Shown one piece after another: positions 7,444 through 9,517 of a stretch of 9,517 nt of DNA. The position numbers were made by a program, and so were the translations under genes. Position 1 is the stretch's first letter, and every line of letters starts with the position of its first letter. Under the pieces are notes generated by a model, which had not been told where the DNA came from, searched no databases, and worked only from the letters and a program-made list of their open reading frames with translations. This stretch comes from Acetobacteraceae bacterium (GTDB lineage: Bacteria; Pseudomonadota; Alphaproteobacteria; Acetobacterales; Acetobacteraceae), in contig PKWQ01000197.1 in assembly GCA_003133265.1 (NCBI GenBank), positions 1 through 9,517 on the forward strand. Reading direction: 5' to 3'.

Positions 7444-8180
7444 ACATTCTGGAGGTTGAGGCTGTTACCAAGTCGTTTGGCGGGCTGCGTGCGATCGACG
7501 ATCTGTCGCTGACGGTTCGGTCCGGCCAGTGCTTCGGCATCATCGGCGCCAACGGGGCGGGCAAGACGACACTGCTCAATCTCATCACCGGATATGCGAG
7601 TCCGAATACCGGATCGATCAGGTTTGACGGCCATGTTGTCACTGGCTTGCCCCCGTACGAACTTTGCCGGCGCGGCATGGGGCGCAGTTTCCAGATCGTG
7701 CAGCCGTTCGCGGAGATGACGGTGATCGACAATGTCATGACCGGTGCGCTGTACTCGCGCAACGGACGCGGACGCTCCCTGGCGCAGGCGCGGACGGTTT
7801 GCGAGCAGGCCTTGGAACTGGTCGGACTGACCGAACAGGCGAACGATTTAGCCGGTTCCCTGACCATCGGGCGCCAGAAGAAACTGGAATTGGCGCGCGT
7901 GCTCGCGACCGAGCCGAAGCTGATGCTGCTGGATGAGGTGATGGGCGGCCTTACGCGCGGCGAGATCGAGGACTGCATCGCCACGCTGGAACGCATCAAG
8001 GACACCGGCGCAACGATCGTGATGATCGAGCACCATGTCCATGTCATCACCCGGCTGTGCGACCACGTCTTTGTCTTGGATTTCGGGCGTGCCCTGTTCG
8101 AGGGTACGCCGGCCGATGTCATAGCCCACCCCGAGGTGATCCAAGCCTATCTCGGCAAACCCCAGGAGACACAATCATGA
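7440..8180 (+). CDS. ABC transporter ATPase, LivG type
   Basis: This 246-residue ATPase carries Walker A GANGAGKTT at 36-44, a Q-loop GRSFQIVQPF with Q85, Walker B KLMLLDEVMGGL with D165 and E166, and an H-loop His at 198 (VMIEHHVHV). The ABC signature is atypical, reading LTIGRQ at 141-146 instead of LSGGQ. Similar LxxGxQ variants are, from general knowledge, common among LivG proteins of this group, so the protein is probably active. The RRGMGRSFQ block and the DNVMTGA segment also point to LivG rather than LivF. The gene overlaps both its neighbours by 4 nt (ATGA at 7440-7443 and at 8177-8180), so it is likely translated together with the LivF-type ATPase and the following crotonase. Confidence 0.92.
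   Translation: MNILEVEAVTKSFGGLRAIDDLSLTVRSGQCFGIIGANGAGKTTLLNLITGYASPNTGSIRFDGHVVTGLPPYELCRRGMGRSFQIVQPFAEMTVIDNVMTGALYSRNGRGRSLAQARTVCEQALELVGLTEQANDLAGSLTIGRQKKLELARVLATEPKLMLLDEVMGGLTRGEIEDCIATLERIKDTGATIVMIEHHVHVITRLCDHVFVLDFGRALFEGTPADVIAHPEVIQAYLGKPQETQS
8163..8167 (+). promoter_or_regulatory. Ribosome binding site deciding the start of the second crotonase
   Basis: CAGGAGAC lies just before the ATG at 8177, with the AGGAG core at 8163-8167 inside the end of the LivG-type gene. It selects 8177 over the upstream in-frame start at 8057, which would add 40 residues of arginine- and proline-rich sequence not found in crotonases. Confidence 0.65.
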
Positions 8181-8959
8181 AGTATAGCACGATCATCGTC
8201 ACGCAGGACGGCCCGAGTTGCGTGATCACGCTCAATCGGCCGGACCGCCGAAACGCCGTCAGCCTGCGGACGATGGACGAGATCGTCATGGCGGCGCAGG
8301 CAGCCGAGGCCGACGCATCGACAAGCGCGGTGATCCTCACTGGCGGCCCGGCGTTCTTTTCCGCCGGAGCGGATATGACCGAGGCGGTCCAGGTGCGCTC
8401 GGCGACGGACGGCACGCGCTACTTCAAGGCCTGGCATCGCCTGACCTGTGCGCTGGAGGCCCTGGGCAAGCCGGTGATCGCGGCAATCGAGGGGTTCTGC
8501 ATCACCGGCGGGTGCGAGCTTGCTTTGGCATGCGATCTTCGTATCGCAGGGGAGGGCGCCAGCTTCGCCATCACCAGTTCCCGTATCGGGACGGTGGCCG
8601 GGGCCGGCGGCACGCAACGGCTGCCGCGTCTCGTCGGCCACGCCAGGGCGCTGGAGCTGTTGTTCTCGGCGGAACCAATCGACACCGCTGAGGCCTATCG
8701 CATCGGTCTGGTGAACCGTGCTGTGCCGAAGGGAGAGGCGCTTGCGGCGGCGAAGGCGTTGGCGAACGTCTATAAGGAGCGTGCTCCGCTGGGCCTCGCC
8801 TTTGCGAAACGGGCCGTTTACCGGGGACTGCAGTTGGATCTGGACTCCGGGCTGGAATTCGAGACGTTCCTCGTCACAACGATCTATGGCACGGAGGACA
8901 AGCAGGAGGGCATCTCGGCTTTTCTCGAGAAGCGGAAACCATCCTTCAAAGGGCGATGA
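8177..8959 (+). CDS. Enoyl-CoA hydratase/isomerase family protein (second crotonase)
   Basis: From the ATG at 8177 this gives 260 residues, the standard crotonase length. It opens with the family strand VITLNRPDRRNAVS (16-29) and ends with FLEKRKPSFKGR, as enoyl-CoA hydratases do. The oxyanion-hole regions are at about 62-67 (FSAGAD) and G111, and the first catalytic Glu is present as E114 in GGCELALACD. The second hydratase Glu, expected 20 residues later, is a Ser (S134 in FAITSSRIG). It may therefore be an isomerase, a hydratase with altered chemistry, or an enzyme for an unusual acyl-CoA. By position in the pathway it could play the role of BadK, the cyclohex-1-enecarboxyl-CoA hydratase, but BadK keeps both Glu residues as I recall it. 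It is coupled to the LivG-type gene through ATGA and ends the operon. Family certain, reaction open. Confidence 0.88.
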   Translation: MKYSTIIVTQDGPSCVITLNRPDRRNAVSLRTMDEIVMAAQAAEADASTSAVILTGGPAFFSAGADMTEAVQVRSATDGTRYFKAWHRLTCALEALGKPVIAAIEGFCITGGCELALACDLRIAGEGASFAITSSRIGTVAGAGGTQRLPRLVGHARALELLFSAEPIDTAEAYRIGLVNRAVPKGEALAAAKALANVYKERAPLGLAFAKRAVYRGLQLDLDSGLEFETFLVTTIYGTEDKQEGISAFLEKRKPSFKGR

Positions 8960-9007
8960 TCGGGCGGCCGCAGCCGCGCCGGAGAGAGTAAACGCGCACC
9001 AGGGCCG

Positions 9008-9025
9008 GCCGACACGCCTGTTGGC
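9008..9025 (+). repeat. Inverted repeat, possible transcript 3' hairpin
   Basis: GCCGACA at 9008-9014 pairs with TGTTGGC at 9019-9025 over 7 positions, one of them a G-T wobble, with a 4-nt CGCC loop. It begins 48 nt after the last stop codon of the operon. No T-run follows, so it is a possible RNA-stabilising stem or weak terminator rather than a clear one. Confidence 0.4.
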
Positions 9026-9026
9026 G

Positions 9027-9044
9027 GAGACAAACGAATGTCTC
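9027..9044. repeat. Perfect 6-bp inverted repeat with 6-nt spacer
   Basis: GAGACA at 9027-9032 and TGTCTC at 9039-9044 are exact reverse complements around AACGAA. It lies one base after the stem at 9008-9025 and two bases before the next dyad. It could be an operator half-site pair or an RNA stem; sequence alone does not decide. Confidence 0.45.
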
Positions 9045-9045
9045 A

Positions 9046-9059
9046 TTGACTTATGTCAA
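9046..9059. promoter_or_regulatory. Putative FNR/FixK-type binding site
   Basis: TTGACTTATGTCAA is a perfect 5-bp dyad (TTGAC and GTCAA) with a 4-nt spacer. This fits the TTGAY-N4-RTCAA pattern bound by FNR/FixK/AadR-type regulators of the CRP-FNR family. It lies about 200 nt before the broken regulator gene and after the operon. A weak TTTAAC at 9080-9085 could act as a -10 box if the site worked as a class II activator towards the right, but that is speculative. The same spacing also suits other dyad-binding regulators. Confidence 0.4.
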
Positions 9060-9129
9060 CACAACGTCGCCACGCAGCATTTAACGTTGCCAGCGACATT
9101 CAATAACGCTCTTGCCGTCATCGTCGCCC

Positions 9130-9157
9130 GCTGGCCGGTAGGTCAAGAATGGCCAGC
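9130..9157. repeat. Perfect 7-bp inverted repeat with 14-nt spacer
   Basis: GCTGGCC at 9130-9136 and GGCCAGC at 9151-9157 are exact reverse complements. The spacing puts the dyad centres 21 bases apart, about two turns of the helix, which would suit a dimeric protein binding two major grooves on one face. It could also form a stem in RNA. Its sequence is unrelated to the FNR-like site. Confidence 0.4.
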
Positions 9158-9215
9158 ATGGAATTTGCCGGCCCCTCTTGGAGTCCGAAGCCGATGCCAG
9201 CATGGCGCAGGCCGC

Positions 9216-9229
9216 GCCTCCCGGGAGGC
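9216..9229. repeat. 14-bp perfect palindrome upstream of the regulator remnant
   Basis: GCCTCCCGGGAGGC is its own reverse complement. It ends 26 nt before the GTG at 9256. In RNA its right half GGGAGGC resembles a Shine-Dalgarno sequence, though it is too far from that GTG to serve it. As DNA it could be an operator for the regulator itself. High-GC palindromes of this length do occur by chance. Confidence 0.4.
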
Positions 9230-9255
9230 AAGCATAGCAGGATAGAAACGCCGCC

Positions 9256-9517
9256 GTGCTGATTCCGCTCAATCTGTTGCGCGATCAGCCGCTGCAACAA
9301 CAGCTTTACGATCAATTGCACGGGCTGATCGCCTCGGCACGGTTGCAGCCGGGCGCGCGCATGCCGTCGACCCGCGTACCGATCGCCTGCCCGAGGGAGA
9401 GGCGGCGCTCGTCCATGTCGCGCCGGAGCATCAGCGCCCGCTCGGCGTCGTCCTGACGCGGGCGCGGCGGATCGCGTTGCTCGCCTGGGCGGGCGGGGCC
9501 GGGGCACTGGTCCTGGA
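9256..9517 (+). pseudogene. MocR-type (GntR/aminotransferase fusion) regulator, internally deleted and cut by the right edge
   Basis: From the GTG at 9256, residues 1-40 match the beginning of a GntR winged-helix domain as found in MocR/PdxR regulators: DQPLQQQLYDQLHGLIASARL, then PGARMPSTR (given in two parts). Normally the rest of the helix-turn-helix, a linker and a PLP-binding aminotransferase-like domain follow. Here the frame runs into unrelated arginine-rich sequence and stops at 9456. In another frame, from about 9375 to the window end, the translation LPEGEAALVHVAPEHQRPLG, then VVLTRARRIALLAWA, is the middle of the MocR aminotransferase-like domain. Judged from the usual family layout, about 190 residues are missing between the two parts, and the junction is out of frame. 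Both halves keep their order and strand, which suggests one internal deletion. Upstream, a stop at 9235-9237 rules out a longer N-terminus in this frame. An assembly error would look the same. Confidence 0.7.

Larger units (their letters stand above)
8960..9255. other. Non-coding region between the operon and a broken regulator gene
   Basis: This stretch of 296 bases has no convincing gene on either strand. Short frames that cross it have arginine- and serine-rich translations with no family likeness. The part at about 9028-9116 is visibly richer in A and T than the genes and holds several inverted repeats, listed separately. No clear sigma-70 promoter pair is seen. A hairpin near 8962-8980 (GCGGC-CGCA-GCCGC, extendable by GG/CC with one bulge) follows the last stop codon but has no run of T after it, so a classical Rho-independent terminator is not supported. 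It probably holds the end of the operon transcript and the control region of the downstream regulator. Confidence 0.6.

Noticed and set aside
8057..8176. N-terminal extension of the second crotonase
   Set aside because: It overlaps the LivG-type gene and lacks family likeness. The ATG at 8177 has an AGGAG site and an ATGA overlap.
8718..9245. Plus-strand frame of 175 residues running from the second crotonase into the intergenic region
   Set aside because: Its first half is an out-of-frame reading of the crotonase and the rest has no family likeness or coding features.
1..9517. CRISPR array, insertion sequence, tRNA or rRNA genes
   Set aside because: I saw no regularly spaced repeats, transposase motifs, terminal inverted repeats or RNA gene signatures on either strand.

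Overview
The window is a high-GC stretch of about 9.5 kb that looks like a proteobacterial chromosome. An alphaproteobacterium is my best guess, from the base composition, the branched-chain-amino-acid-type (HAAT) ABC transporter, and the mix of CaiB, MmgE and Bad-like genes. The taxon is not proven. All supported genes lie on the plus strand and form one tightly packed run from the left edge to about 8959. Gaps within it are 42 nt or less, and several neighbours overlap by 4 or 10 nt, so it reads as one operon entered from upstream of the window.

Region 1 (1-3591) is catabolic. It holds the C-terminal part of a class III CoA-transferase/racemase (CaiB/BaiF family), an MmgE/PrpD-family protein, a short-chain dehydrogenase closely resembling BadH (2-hydroxycyclohexanecarboxyl-CoA dehydrogenase), and a crotonase closely resembling BadI (2-ketocyclohexanecarboxyl-CoA hydrolase, a MenB relative). 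Region 2 (3634-8180) is a complete HAAT importer: a periplasmic binding protein with a signal peptide, LivH-type and LivM-type permeases, then LivF-type and LivG-type ATPases (F before G). Region 3 (8177-8959) is a second crotonase, start/stop-coupled to the LivG-type gene.

My reading is that the transporter imports an organic acid, perhaps alicyclic or partly reduced aromatic. The CoA-transferase would then make a CoA thioester, the terminal crotonase could hydrate or isomerise it, the BadH-like dehydrogenase would make a beta-keto ring thioester, and the BadI-like enzyme would open the ring hydrolytically. That is the logic of the cyclohexanecarboxylate branch of the bad/ali pathway. Here, though, it comes with CaiB-type activation, an MmgE/PrpD protein and a dedicated importer, and no acyl-CoA ligase or acyl-CoA dehydrogenase lies in the window. 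The substrate cannot be read from the sequence.

Region 4 (8960-9255) is non-coding and contains an unusual run of inverted repeats, including TTGAC-N4-GTCAA, which fits an FNR/FixK-type site, and a 14-bp perfect palindrome. Region 5 (9256-9517) is the start of a MocR-type (GntR/aminotransferase) regulator that appears broken. Its N-terminal 40 residues join, out of frame, directly to the middle of the aminotransferase-like domain.
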